Assembly: GCA_051955535.1 (NCBI GenBank)
Contig: JBQCGP010000039.1
Coordinates: 1-14,540, forward strand
Length of the DNA: 14,540 nt
Origin: 13-2-20CM-68-14 sp051955535
GTDB lineage: Bacteria; Actinomycetota; Thermoleophilia; Gaiellales; Gaiellaceae
Direction of reading: 5' to 3'
Each line of letters begins with the position of its first letter. The first letter of the stretch is position 1. The notes below the pieces were generated by a model. It was not told where the DNA came from, did not search any database, and was given only the letters and a program-made list of their open reading frames with translations. Shown here piece by piece: positions 7,120 through 14,521 of this stretch. The position numbers and the translations under genes are program-made.

Positions 7120-8373
7120 CTAGCGGACGGGTTGGGGTTCCAGCCTCTGACCTCGCTGCCAGGAGGTGGCGGCGACCAGGAGGCCGCTGACGGCGGTGAG
7201 CACGGCGACGACGAGAATCGCCGTCCGAGGCGAGGCGGCATCGGCGCCTATACCGCCGATCAGAGCGCCCGCGACAAAGCCGAAATCGCGCCAGAAGCGG
7301 TACACGCCGACGGTGCGAGCGCGGTCGCGTGGCTGGGTCGCATCGGAGACGGCGGCGATCAGCGTCGGATAGACCATCGCGGTCCCGACCCCGAGCAGGA
7401 CAGCCGCGGCTAGCGAGGCGGCGAAGGCACCGTGGCCGACGACGAGCAGACCGAGCGCGGCCGCCTGGACGAGCATCCCGGCCGTGATCAGCGGCTTGCG
7501 GCCTGTGTAGTCGGAGAGCCAGCCGGTCGCGAGCTGGCCGGCGCCCCAGACGAGCGGGTAGGCGGCGGCGACAATCCCGATCTGCTGCACCGAGGCGCCG
7601 TGAGCAGCGAGGTAGAGCGGCGCCAACCCCCAGGCAAGCGCGTCGTTCAGGTTGTTGACGAGCCCCGCCTGGCTACACGCGCGGAGCACCGGGTCACGCC
7701 AGCTCGCCTGCGCGAAAGCGGCGCGCAGGCCGCGCGGCTGTGCGGTTGGATCGCCGTGTGCGAGTTGCTCGTGCGCCACGTGCGCTCCGGTGTCGCGGAC
7801 CGCGTAGACGCTGATCAGGACACCTGCTGTGGCGATTGCCGCCGCGCCGATCCAGACGATGGTGCGCGGGGCATAGCTCGCTGCGAAGGCGCCTGTGGCG
7901 AACGCGGCGGCGGCGACGCCGAGATAGCCGGCGGCCTCGTTCAATCCGAGGGCGAGCCCGCGCCGACGCGGGCCGGCAAGATCGATCTTCATCACGACCG
8001 TCATCGACCAGGCCAGGCCCTGATTGACGCCAAGTAGGAGATTCGCGGCGACGATGAACCACCAGGACGTGGCAAGCCCGACCAGGACCGGCACCGGCAG
8101 CGCGACCAGCCAGCCGATCACGAGCAGGCGCTTGCGGCCGAAGCGCTCCGCGAGGTCGCCTGCAGCGAGGTTTGTGAGCGCCTTCGCAGCCCCGAAGGTG
8201 ACGACGAAGGCGAGGATCGCCGCGCTTGAACGCAGCCCGAAGTCGCGCTCGCCGACCAGGGGCAGCACACTCCGTTCGAGGCCGACCATGCCGCCGACGA
8301 GCGCGTTCAGCCCGACCAACAGCGCGAACTGGCGGGCGTTTGCGCGTAAGCCAAGCCGGACCGAAGCTGTCAC
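7120..8373 (-). CDS. Major facilitator superfamily transporter
   Basis: A 417-aa integral membrane protein with about 12 hydrophobic segments in two halves, typical of the MFS. The loop between TM2 and TM3 reads DLAERFGRKRLL, and the matching loop in the second half reads WLSDYTGRKPLI; both are the MFS motif-A loop, conserved in sequence here. The start is GTG at 8373, whose last two bases overlap the TGA of the upstream metallo-beta-lactamase-fold gene (GTGA), indicating translational coupling. The much longer open frame upstream is antisense-like Arg-rich sequence and is not part of the protein. The substrate cannot be read from sequence. In this operon, export of a sulfur, selenium or arsenic product is a reasonable guess. 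Confidence 0.9.
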   Translation of the reverse strand: MTASVRLGLRANARQFALLVGLNALVGGMVGLERSVLPLVGERDFGLRSSAAILAFVVTFGAAKALTNLAAGDLAERFGRKRLLVIGWLVALPVPVLVGLATSWWFIVAANLLLGVNQGLAWSMTVVMKIDLAGPRRRGLALGLNEAAGYLGVAAAAFATGAFAASYAPRTIVWIGAAAIATAGVLISVYAVRDTGAHVAHEQLAHGDPTAQPRGLRAAFAQASWRDPVLRACSQAGLVNNLNDALAWGLAPLYLAAHGASVQQIGIVAAAYPLVWGAGQLATGWLSDYTGRKPLITAGMLVQAAALGLLVVGHGAFAASLAAAVLLGVGTAMVYPTLIAAVSDATQPRDRARTVGVYRFWRDFGFVAGALIGGIGADAASPRTAILVVAVLTAVSGLLVAATSWQRGQRLEPQPVR

Positions 8374-9125
8374 GCCGGAGCGCTCACGTTTCCGACCCGG
8401 TTGGCAAGGACGATCTGCTCCTGCTCGACAGGCCGTGGCGGGGTGTCCGCGAAGAGCGCATCTGCGAACGCGTTCGCGTCGGCAAACGCGAGCATCGGAT
8501 TGTGGCGGCGTTCGAAGCCGATGGAGGAGATCGGATTTCCGGACAGACCGCGACCACAGACCGAGCCGCCGAAGTGGCTCGGGTATACGACGACGTGATC
8601 GGGCAACTGCAGCAGGCGGTCCAGGCTTGCGTGCAGCAGCCTTGCCTGCCCGTGAGCGTCGCCCGCCACGTGCAGATCGGGGCGGCCGACGTCGCCGATC
8701 AGCAGCGAATCGCCACTGAACACGAGCCACGGCTCATCGCTACCTCGCCGCCGGTCGGCAAGGACGTACGCGAGATGTGCGGGCGCGTGACCCGGCGTTC
8801 CAAGCGCCGTGACGAATGTGTTCCCTAGCTCAACCTTGTCGCCGTCACCGAGAGCGACATGCTCGAACTCCACCCCCGCCCATTCGGGCAGGTATGCGGT
8901 CGCCCTCGTTCGGTCGACCAACGCTGGCAGTCCGGAGACGTGGTCGGCTTGCACGTGCGTCTCGAACACCGCCACGATCGGTGAGCCGATCGCCGATGCC
9001 GCCGCCGTGTACTCATCGACCAGGTCCGCGTGGGCATCGACGACCGCCAACGCACCGTGGCTCGTGCAGCCGAACAGGTAGCTCGCGCAGGCGGTCTCCG
9101 GAACGAGGAACTGGCGGAGGATCAT
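8370..9125 (-). CDS. MBL-fold hydrolase, persulfide dioxygenase (ETHE1)-like
   Basis: A 251-aa metallo-beta-lactamase-fold protein. The metal motif is ETHVQADHVSG (H57, D61, H62). The second His of the usual HxHxDH is Gln59. H113 (GTPGHAP), D139 (FSGDSLLIGDVGRPD) and H184 (YPSHFGG) complete the set. The residues that hold the single iron in ETHE1 (first His, later His, Asp) are all kept as H57, H113 and D139, and the GDVGRPD segment is typical of sulfur dioxygenases. It would oxidise glutathione- or similar low-molecular-weight persulfide to sulfite. The start is ATG 9125, overlapping the osmC TGA as ATGA; its own TGA overlaps the MFS GTG. A longer upstream frame exists but lies inside osmC. 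A glyoxalase-II-like thioesterase is the less likely alternative. Confidence 0.87.
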   Translation of the reverse strand: MILRQFLVPETACASYLFGCTSHGALAVVDAHADLVDEYTAAASAIGSPIVAVFETHVQADHVSGLPALVDRTRATAYLPEWAGVEFEHVALGDGDKVELGNTFVTALGTPGHAPAHLAYVLADRRRGSDEPWLVFSGDSLLIGDVGRPDLHVAGDAHGQARLLHASLDRLLQLPDHVVVYPSHFGGSVCGRGLSGNPISSIGFERRHNPMLAFADANAFADALFADTPPRPVEQEQIVLANRVGNVSAPA

Positions 9126-9631
9126 CCAGCAGTGATCTCGAGCTCGACAGGCACTGCTCGCCGTAGGGCGTCGCAGACGGGCGAGTGGCTGTCGGCCCAC
9201 CGAACGAGTTCGTCAAGCCGCTGCTCGTCCTCCCCGTCCGACGCAAGCCCGACTCGCATCCGGACAGTCGCGGGCCCTGGGTCGACGCCATTCCCGGCGG
9301 CAAGTAGTCCTCGCATATCCGTCTCGCTCTCGGCAGTCACCTCGAGCTGCGTCAATGCGATCTCGAGCTCGGCGGCACGCATCGCGATCGCCGTCGCGGT
9401 GCAGGAGGCCAGCGCTGCCCGGTTCAACCAGGCCGGGGACGGCGCCGTCGCTCCACCACCGACAGCTGCCGGCATGTCGGTGACGACAGCCCAGCCGTCG
9501 CCACCTTCCACACGGGCACGGAGACCGTCCTCGATAACCGCGACGGCGGGACGGTCGGGCGCAGGCCCCGCATCCGGTTTCGACGCGAGGGCGGTTCGAA
9601 CGCTGAGGATGGATTCCTTGATCTCACTCAT
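9122..9631 (-). CDS. OsmC/Ohr-like protein
   Basis: A 169-aa OsmC-family protein. The two reactive cysteines of the family are present: C77 in the buried helix (LNRAALASCTATAIAMRA) and C153 in HSPVCDALRR. Known members reduce organic or lipid peroxides with thiol or dihydrolipoamide as reductant. It is the first gene of the minus-strand operon and overlaps the next gene by 4 bases (ATGA). The ATG at 9631 has no Shine-Dalgarno, but a TACGTT -10-like hexamer ends 7 bases before it, so the transcript may be leaderless. It lies 78 bases from the divergent LysR gene, its probable regulator. The C-terminus (VPVELEITAG) is normal for the family. Confidence 0.88.
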   Translation of the reverse strand: MSEIKESILSVRTALASKPDAGPAPDRPAVAVIEDGLRARVEGGDGWAVVTDMPAAVGGGATAPSPAWLNRAALASCTATAIAMRAAELEIALTQLEVTAESETDMRGLLAAGNGVDPGPATVRMRVGLASDGEDEQRLDELVRWADSHSPVCDALRRAVPVELEITAG

Positions 9632-9638
9632 GCGCGGA

Positions 9639-9644
9639 AACGTA
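9639..9644 (-). promoter_or_regulatory. Candidate -10 element for a leaderless operon transcript
   Basis: The hexamer TACGTT (minus strand) fits TANNNT and ends 7 bases before the osmC ATG, which would place the transcription start at or next to the A of the ATG. The expected -35 position (around 9662-9667, TAGCGC) does not match TTGACA, as is usual for an activator-dependent promoter. Confidence 0.4.
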
Positions 9645-9659
9645 CGGCCAAACCACTCA

Positions 9660-9672
9660 TCGCGCTAGACGA
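9660..9672. promoter_or_regulatory. LysR-type T-N11-A box (osmC-proximal)
   Basis: TCG-N7-CGA, centred at 9666. This is about 35 bases upstream of the osmC ATG, so it would overlap the -35 region if the transcript is leaderless. It has the same arm sequence as the box at 9689-9705. Confidence 0.5.
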
Positions 9673-9688
9673 AATCCGCAATGGCACG

Positions 9689-9705
9689 TATCGTCTGAGG
9701 CGATA
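9689..9705. promoter_or_regulatory. LysR-type palindromic operator TATCG-N7-CGATA overlapping the LysR ribosome binding site
   Basis: A perfect inverted repeat with 5-bp arms that contains T-N11-A. It is centred at 9697, 31 bp (about three helical turns) from the first box. The N7 spacer (TCTGAGG) includes the GAGG Shine-Dalgarno (9697-9700) of the LysR gene, 9 bases before its ATG, so bound LysR could block its own expression. It is the better of the two boxes and the likely primary recognition site. Confidence 0.6.
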
Positions 9706-9709
9706 ACCG

Positions 9710-10657
9710 ATGACGCTGCTCTCCGAGGTCTGGGACACCACACGGATGCGCCTGCTGGTCGAGATCGACCGGCAGGGCAGCCTTTCCGCCGCGGCCCAGG
9801 CCGTCGGGATCGGGCAGCCCTCGGCGAGCCAGCACCTCCGCACACTCGAGACTGCCGCCGGGCAACGCCTCGTCGAGCGCAACGGCCGCGGCAGCCGACT
9901 CACCGAGGGGGGCCGCGTCCTCGCCGCGCACGCGGCGCAGGCGCTCGCCGCGCTCGCCGCCGGCGAGCAGGAGCTCGGCGCGCTCGCCGGCCTCCAGACC
10001 GGCACCATCCGACTCGGAGCCTCGACCGCGCCCGGCTCCTACCTGCTGCCGGACACGCTCGGCTGCTTCCGCCGCGACTACCCCCGAGTCGACGTCGAGG
10101 TCGAGATCGCCGCGAGCGGCGAGATCCTCCGCCGACTCCTCTCCGGCCGCATCGAGCTGGCAATCGTCGGCGTCGACCAGGCCGACGAACGGATCGCGCT
10201 CGAGCCCTTCCTCGCCGACGAAATCGTGGGCGTCGCGAAAGCAGGACTCATCGAAACGCACGAGGGCAAACTCGAACCGAAAGCGCTCAAGGAACTGACG
10301 CTGCTCTGCCGCGAGCCCGACTCGAGCTCACGAAGCTACGTCGAGCGCGAGCTACAAACGATCAGCGTTCAGCCGGCGCGCGTCTGGGAGCTCGGCTCCA
10401 CCGAAGCCGTAAAGCGCGCCGTCCGCGAGGGACTCGGCGTGGGCTTCCTCTCCCGCTACGCAGTCGCCGAGGAAACCGAACGCGGCGAGCTCGACGTCTT
10501 CCGCCTACGCGGCCGCAGGCCCCTCACACGCGACTTCCACATCGCCCGACTCGCAAGCCGCCCCCTCTCCCCAGCCGAGACCGCCTTCGTCGCGACCCTC
10601 ACACGCTGCTGCGCAAAGCAGTCCGCCTACGCCGAGGCGTGCGTCGCCGCATTGTGA
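9710..10657 (+). CDS. LysR-family transcriptional regulator
   Basis: A 315-aa LysR-type regulator. The N-terminal winged helix-turn-helix covers ~12-70 (RLLVEIDRQGSLSAAAQAVG, GQPSASQHLRTLE, LVERNGRG). The effector-binding domain starts near residue 95 with TIRLGAST and includes the RREYP-like FRRDYPRVDVEV and GRIELAIVG segments, as in CysB/CbbR-like proteins. It is divergent from the osmC-led operon, with two T-N11-A boxes in the 78-bp gap, so it very likely controls that operon and itself. CysB-type members sense sulfur metabolites; this one's ligand is unknown. The ATG at 9710 has GAGG 9 bases upstream. Confidence 0.92.
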   Translation: MTLLSEVWDTTRMRLLVEIDRQGSLSAAAQAVGIGQPSASQHLRTLETAAGQRLVERNGRGSRLTEGGRVLAAHAAQALAALAAGEQELGALAGLQTGTIRLGASTAPGSYLLPDTLGCFRRDYPRVDVEVEIAASGEILRRLLSGRIELAIVGVDQADERIALEPFLADEIVGVAKAGLIETHEGKLEPKALKELTLLCREPDSSSRSYVERELQTISVQPARVWELGSTEAVKRAVREGLGVGFLSRYAVAEETERGELDVFRLRGRRPLTRDFHIARLASRPLSPAETAFVATLTRCCAKQSAYAEACVAAL

Positions 10658-10681
10658 AGCGGCGACGGCGAGAGACGGAAT

Positions 10682-10719
10682 CGCGACTTATCGCGTGCTG
10701 CGCGCCCGGACCGCGTCCG
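10682..10719 (+). terminator. Two short hairpins downstream of the LysR gene, weak terminator candidates
   Basis: CGCGA-CTTA-TCGCG (10682-10695) and CGGAC-CGC-GTCCG (10707-10719) are 5-bp perfect stems in the 116-bp gap between convergent genes. Neither has a T-run, so an intrinsic terminator is not well supported. Confidence 0.25.
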
Positions 10720-10773
10720 AGCTTCAGGTGAGAGGGCACTTGCCCAAGGGAACGTCTTATCGCCTGGCCAGCC

Positions 10774-12117
10774 TCAGGACGGCGTGAGCACGGCAGCGAG
10801 TCGCCAGGAGCCGGGAACGCCCTTTAGTTCGTGGGCTCCGCGGTCTTCGAAGGCGAGGGGGGAGCCTGCCACGAGGTCTTGCACAGTTCCGGAGACCAGG
10901 ATCTCGCCTGGCTTAGCCATAGATGCGATCCTCGCGCCGACGGCGACGGCAATGCCGGCGAGTTTGCCGTCCATTCGCTCGCACTCGCCGGTGTGGACGC
11001 CGACTCGAACCTCGAGCCCGAGGGCCGGTACCTCGCGCATGAACGCCTGGGCGCACTGAATGGCCCTGCCGGGTCCGTCGAACGCGGCCAGGAAGCCATC
11101 GCCTGCCGTGTCGAGCTCGTCGCCTCGGAACTCGGCGAGACGGCGGCGCATGAGCGCGTGGTGGCGCTCGAGCAGTTCGCGCCAGGCTCTATCTCCGAGC
11201 TCGGCTGCCCGGTCAGTCGAGCCCACAATGTCCGTGAAGAGGACAGTTGCCAAGACGGGATCGGGCGACGCGACTCGCCCGACACGATCCACGAAGCGCT
11301 TCGTTTCCTCCATAGCACGTTCGTGCGCGTCTACATCGAGCCACGTGAAGAGCCCGCGCACGGACGGCAAGACGACCAGTTCGCCGTTGCGGACTCGAGA
11401 GGCGACGTACGCCGCCGGTTCACGCCGGTCAGGCGCCGCAAGGACGAGCGTCGGAACTCGCACTGCCGCGAGGACATCGCGCACATCAGCCCCCATCGTC
11501 GCCCGCAAGAACCCGACCGCCGCACCTGGACTGAGGCTACGCCGCATATGACGAACGAACCAATCAAGGAACTCTTGATCGCCGACCCGCTCGGGAGCCC
11601 AATCAGCCACCAGACGGCGGAAATACTCGACAGTCCCCCAGCCCTCTCGCGCGTCGACCAGCCGGTGACGCCACTGCTCATCACCCGGCGCCCAGGGATA
11701 ATCGTCATCGCGTCGAGACGTCGCATGCGGGTCGTAGAGCACCAGGCCCGCTGTACGCTCCGGATACGTCGCTGCAAAAAGGAGCGCCAATCTCGCCCCA
11801 TCCTGCGCGCTCCAAAGAATCGCTCGTTCCGAGCCGGCGGCATCCATGACGAGGCGCAAGTCGTCCATCCGGGTCTCGAGCGTCGGCGGCTCCCGGAAGC
11901 CGTCAGAAAGCCCGGTGCCCCGCTTGTCGAGCATCAACACGCGAGCCATCGCCGCAAAACTCTCGAGCTGGCGGACGAGCAACGGCTGCTCCCACGTCGT
12001 GAGCAGATCACCCGCGAACCCGCGTGCGAAGACCAGGTCGACTGAACCCCTCCCGTAAACCTGGTACGCGATCGCCACCTCGCCGCTACGCGCGTACTCC
12101 ACATCCGCTATGTCCAC
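10774..12117 (-). CDS. Alpha/beta-hydrolase-like domain fused to a class III adenylate/guanylate cyclase
   Basis: A 447-aa fusion. Residues ~1-285 resemble an alpha/beta hydrolase (LMLDKRGTGLSDGF at 61-74, LLFAATYPERTAGLVLYD at 112-129). The nucleophile elbow expected as GxSxG reads SAQDG (103-107), with Gln in place of Ser, so this half is probably a ligand-sensing domain and not an enzyme. Residues ~288-447 form a class III cyclase: metal Asp D296 in LFTDIVGSTD, second metal Asp D340 in DTAGDGF, and VRVGVHTGE in the central region. The residue that is Lys in many adenylate cyclases (K-T-x-G-D) is Asp336 here, so the substrate (ATP or GTP) is uncertain. The start is GTG 12117 (DIADVEYARSGEVAIAYQ), where domain homology begins; an open frame upstream to 12402 is compositionally unlike it. 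A product cNMP could serve the CNB-domain flavoprotein of this window. Confidence 0.88.
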   Translation of the reverse strand: MDIADVEYARSGEVAIAYQVYGRGSVDLVFARGFAGDLLTTWEQPLLVRQLESFAAMARVLMLDKRGTGLSDGFREPPTLETRMDDLRLVMDAAGSERAILWSAQDGARLALLFAATYPERTAGLVLYDPHATSRRDDDYPWAPGDEQWRHRLVDAREGWGTVEYFRRLVADWAPERVGDQEFLDWFVRHMRRSLSPGAAVGFLRATMGADVRDVLAAVRVPTLVLAAPDRREPAAYVASRVRNGELVVLPSVRGLFTWLDVDAHERAMEETKRFVDRVGRVASPDPVLATVLFTDIVGSTDRAAELGDRAWRELLERHHALMRRRLAEFRGDELDTAGDGFLAAFDGPGRAIQCAQAFMREVPALGLEVRVGVHTGECERMDGKLAGIAVAVGARIASMAKPGEILVSGTVQDLVAGSPLAFEDRGAHELKGVPGSWRLAAVLTPS

Positions 12118-12328
12118 GGGCCAAGTCTGCGGCCTCGCACGGCGGCTGTCTAGCGCCCAACAGCCCGCGGCCTGACAGGGGTCATTCCGAAACACTGGCC
12201 CAGGCGAGCGTCGGGGCGCTCGCATCGCCATTGAACTTCTCGGTCGCGGGTTGGGAAGTCGCTGTCTCCTACACCGGACAGGCCTGGAAACGGGTGCGAT
12301 GCGGCTCTTGGTGCTAGCAGTGCTCCAT
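12118..12328. other. Intergenic region, nothing recognised
   Basis: A 211-bp gap between the cyclase start and the end of the small secreted-protein gene. It presumably holds the cyclase promoter. No clear -10/-35 pair, hairpin or RNA gene was seen. Open frames crossing it are Arg/Pro-rich shadows. Confidence 0.4.
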
Positions 12329-12847
12329 CTAGCTCGCTCGGCGGATCGACGTGAGCGCGCGTAGGAGAGCGGCGTGGTCGTGCGGCGGGGCGTATCGCCC
12401 AATCCAGACGAGGACTCCGTAGTTCTGGCCGCCGATGCGGAGGTAGCCGATTCGCCAGGCTCCTTGCGTCGCGATGTGGCGCCTTTGCCAGTGTTCGTGA
12501 AAGCTGAGCGGCAGCCGTACTCGCGGTTCGCGCATCACAGGATGGACGTCTGCCCAAACCCCAAGCACGACTCCGTGCTGAGGCTCCGGCACGGGAGCGC
12601 GCCGGTGGAGATGATCAGTCGGAATGCGTGCGTCGGCCACAGTGATTCCCACCCGGCGACCGCGCGATCGGTCGTCCCTTCGATTGAACCCGCTCGGAAC
12701 CACCACCACCAGCGCCTCCACTCGCACCGACCTCCCCGAGGCCCGAATTGCGTTCTCGCCGTCTCGCCGCGCTGCGAGCGCGGGGACGGCCAGCACGGTC
12801 AGAAGAACCGCGAGGCCGGCCCCGGCGCTGGTCAGCAGCCGATGCAT
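12329..12847 (-). CDS. Small secreted protein of unknown function
   Basis: A 172-aa protein. Residues 1-25 look like a Sec signal peptide (MHRLL, then AGLAVLLTVLAVPALA, with an AxA-type cleavage site before ARRDG). The mature part is about 147 residues, rich in Arg and His, with VEALVVVVPSGF and ITVADARIPTDH near the front and a tail of LRIGGQNYGVLVWIGRYAPPHDHAALL cut here as two segments: LRIGGQNYGVLVWIGRY and APPHDHAALL. No family recognised and no catalytic motif evident. It has one weak GGA Shine-Dalgarno and overlaps the end of the upstream beta-helix gene by 16 bases, so it is probably translated from the same message. Confidence 0.65.
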   Translation of the reverse strand: MHRLLTSAGAGLAVLLTVLAVPALAARRDGENAIRASGRSVRVEALVVVVPSGFNRRDDRSRGRRVGITVADARIPTDHLHRRAPVPEPQHGVVLGVWADVHPVMREPRVRLPLSFHEHWQRRHIATQGAWRIGYLRIGGQNYGVLVWIGRYAPPHDHAALLRALTSIRRAS

Positions 12848-14430
12848 TGATCCGGCGCGTTCCGCGCGATCCGCGAGTGCCTGCGCTTCACGGGAAATGT
12901 CGTAAACAACCCGCCGCCTCGGCGTTTGAGGCCGCCGCTTGCCCGTAGGGCGTTGTGGACGACGTTCGTGTTCAGGAGCTCGAGTCGTACCGGTGGGTCG
13001 GAGAACTTGCCGTTCCAGATCCCGCCGCCTTGAGCCACGCCCTTCGGGCCGGTAGCCGTTCCGACGTTGCTGCTCACCTGGACGCGAATGAGCCGAAGCA
13101 GGCTGCCGTTCATGATCCCCCCACCCATGGCCCTAGCCGATCCCGCCGTGGAGCTCGCGACCGCCGTGTTGCCGCTGATCACGCTGTCGCGCACGATGAC
13201 CAGCTTGGGGTCGTGGTTGAAGTTGAGGACAGCGAGCCCGCCGTTGACGGCGGCGATGCCGGATGGGCTGTCGGCCTCGGCTGTGTTACTGGTGATCCGA
13301 GTGTTGCTGATGGTGCCGCCGCCGTCGAGCTCGAGCGCGCTGCCGCCGGGCCCCACGTCGGCCGAGGTCGCAGAGGTTCCGGTCACCTGATTCCGGCTGA
13401 CGACGCTGCGCGTCATCACGAGCCTGCTGTCGCCGACGTACATCGCGGCGTCGAAGGCGAGTGGCTCCCCGCTGGGATCATCTGCAGTCACCGAGTTCTC
13501 GATGAGCTTCGTCCGGTCGATCCTCGTCGGGACGCCGTCGTTCACGTGGATGCCGCCCGAGTTCGCGTTGATCTCGATCAACTTGCCGCCGGCCATCGAC
13601 GGCAGCTTGCTCCCCAGGATCACATAGTTCTTGCTGACGAGGCTGCCTGTGATCGAGAGGCGGCCGCTCTCGACGAAGATGCCGCCGCCTTCCGCGAATC
13701 GGCCATTTTCACCCCATGGCCAGCAGCGGTTGAGGCTCACCTCGGTGTTGGAGAGGACGAGCTTGCCGGAGCCCCCGCTCCAGATCCCGCCGCCGAGCGC
13801 GTCGCTCGCAAAATAGCCCTCCGCCGAGTTCCGGCTCACGGTCACTGCGTCGAGCGTGAGCGATCCCCAGTTGTCGATCCCGCCGCCCGAGGCCCCCGCA
13901 AAGGGGCACGGGCCTCCAGGGCATGGAGGGCCAAGGGGCGCAGTGGCGCCCGGTCTCGCGCGGTTATCCCGGATGACACTGTTGGTCAGCGTCACCGTCG
14001 CTCCCGGTCCCGAGCCGGCTGCGGGGGGAATCTCGATCCCGCCCCCACGGGCATTGACGCCCGGCGTGTTGCTCATCGGACTCGAAGTGCTGGATCCGCC
14101 AGTGATCGTCACGCCGGCGATAGTCACGGTCGGCTCTCTTGCGGCGCCGAACACGCCCAGTGTGAGAACTGGGCCGCCGCCACTGATCGTGGTCGCATTC
14201 GGCCCGGCTCCCTTGAGGTTTACGCTTTTGTCGATCGAGATCCCGCCGGCGAACTGCCCGGCGCTGACGGTGATCGTGTCGCCGTCTTGGGCCGCGTCGA
14301 CCGCGGCCTGGATCGTCGAGAAGCAGCCCGTGCCGCCGACGCACAGCGTCTTTGTTGCCGCCGAGTCGGCGTTCGAGGAGCCGAAAGTCGCGGCGATGCC
14401 CAATACCCCGATAAGCGCTAACCAACGCAT
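12832..14430 (-). CDS. Secreted right-handed parallel beta-helix repeat protein
   Basis: A 532-aa exported protein. An N-terminal signal peptide (MRWLALIGVLGIAATFGSS, cleavage near ADSA) is followed by the N-cap motif of pectate-lyase-like beta-helix proteins (STIQAAVDAAQDGDTITV, ~38-55). The remainder is made of irregular coils rich in Gly, Asn, Ser, Thr and Val, with recurring patterns such as VTGGSS, GGGIWSGG, VSLNRC, VVSRNQVTG, ISGNTAV and GGGIWNG. Such folds occur in polysaccharide lyases, adhesins and surface proteins; no catalytic residues can be assigned. There are only a few Cys: C30, C36, two or three in the middle, and a C-terminal pair in DQCIGC. The ATG 14430 is fixed by AGGAGG (14436-14441). 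It has no LPxTG or C-terminal anchor. Confidence 0.85.
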   Translation of the reverse strand: MRWLALIGVLGIAATFGSSNADSAATKTLCVGGTGCFSTIQAAVDAAQDGDTITVSAGQFAGGISIDKSVNLKGAGPNATTISGGGPVLTLGVFGAAREPTVTIAGVTITGGSSTSSPMSNTPGVNARGGGIEIPPAAGSGPGATVTLTNSVIRDNRARPGATAPLGPPCPGGPCPFAGASGGGIDNWGSLTLDAVTVSRNSAEGYFASDALGGGIWSGGSGKLVLSNTEVSLNRCWPWGENGRFAEGGGIFVESGRLSITGSLVSKNYVILGSKLPSMAGGKLIEINANSGGIHVNDGVPTRIDRTKLIENSVTADDPSGEPLAFDAAMYVGDSRLVMTRSVVSRNQVTGTSATSADVGPGGSALELDGGGTISNTRITSNTAEADSPSGIAAVNGGLAVLNFNHDPKLVIVRDSVISGNTAVASSTAGSARAMGGGIMNGSLLRLIRVQVSSNVGTATGPKGVAQGGGIWNGKFSDPPVRLELLNTNVVHNALRASGGLKRRGGGLFTTFPVKRRHSRIARNAPDQCIGC

Positions 14431-14435
14431 TCCGT

Positions 14436-14441
14436 CCTCCT
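14436..14441 (-). promoter_or_regulatory. Strong ribosome binding site for the beta-helix gene
   Basis: AGGAGG on the minus strand with 5 bases to ATG 14430. It decides this start over an in-frame upstream candidate at 14469, which would add 13 polar residues before the signal peptide. Confidence 0.75.
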
Positions 14442-14501
14442 GTCGTGGACGAGGCTCTCCCGCGGGCACGAACTGCGCGCCGCCGTTGCAGACGGAAGCG
14501 C

Positions 14502-14521
14502 AAGGGGCTAAAAGAGCCCTT
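14502..14521. repeat. Inverted repeat upstream of the beta-helix gene
   Basis: AAGGGGCT and AGCCCTT pair over 7 bp with one bulged G around an AAAAG loop. It lies 72 bases upstream of the beta-helix ATG, at the right edge. It could be an operator, or the end of a gene beyond the window; there is no T-run of useful length. Confidence 0.3.

Noticed and set aside
8374..8730. N-terminal extension of the MFS transporter
   Set aside because: The extra sequence is Arg-rich, lies inside the MBL-fold gene and has no hydrophobic character; the GTGA overlap gives a natural start.
12118..12402. N-terminal extension of the cyclase to an upstream ATG
   Set aside because: The added ~95 residues are Arg/Pro/Ser-rich with no domain, overlap the end of the upstream gene, and the hydrolase domain begins right after GTG 12117.
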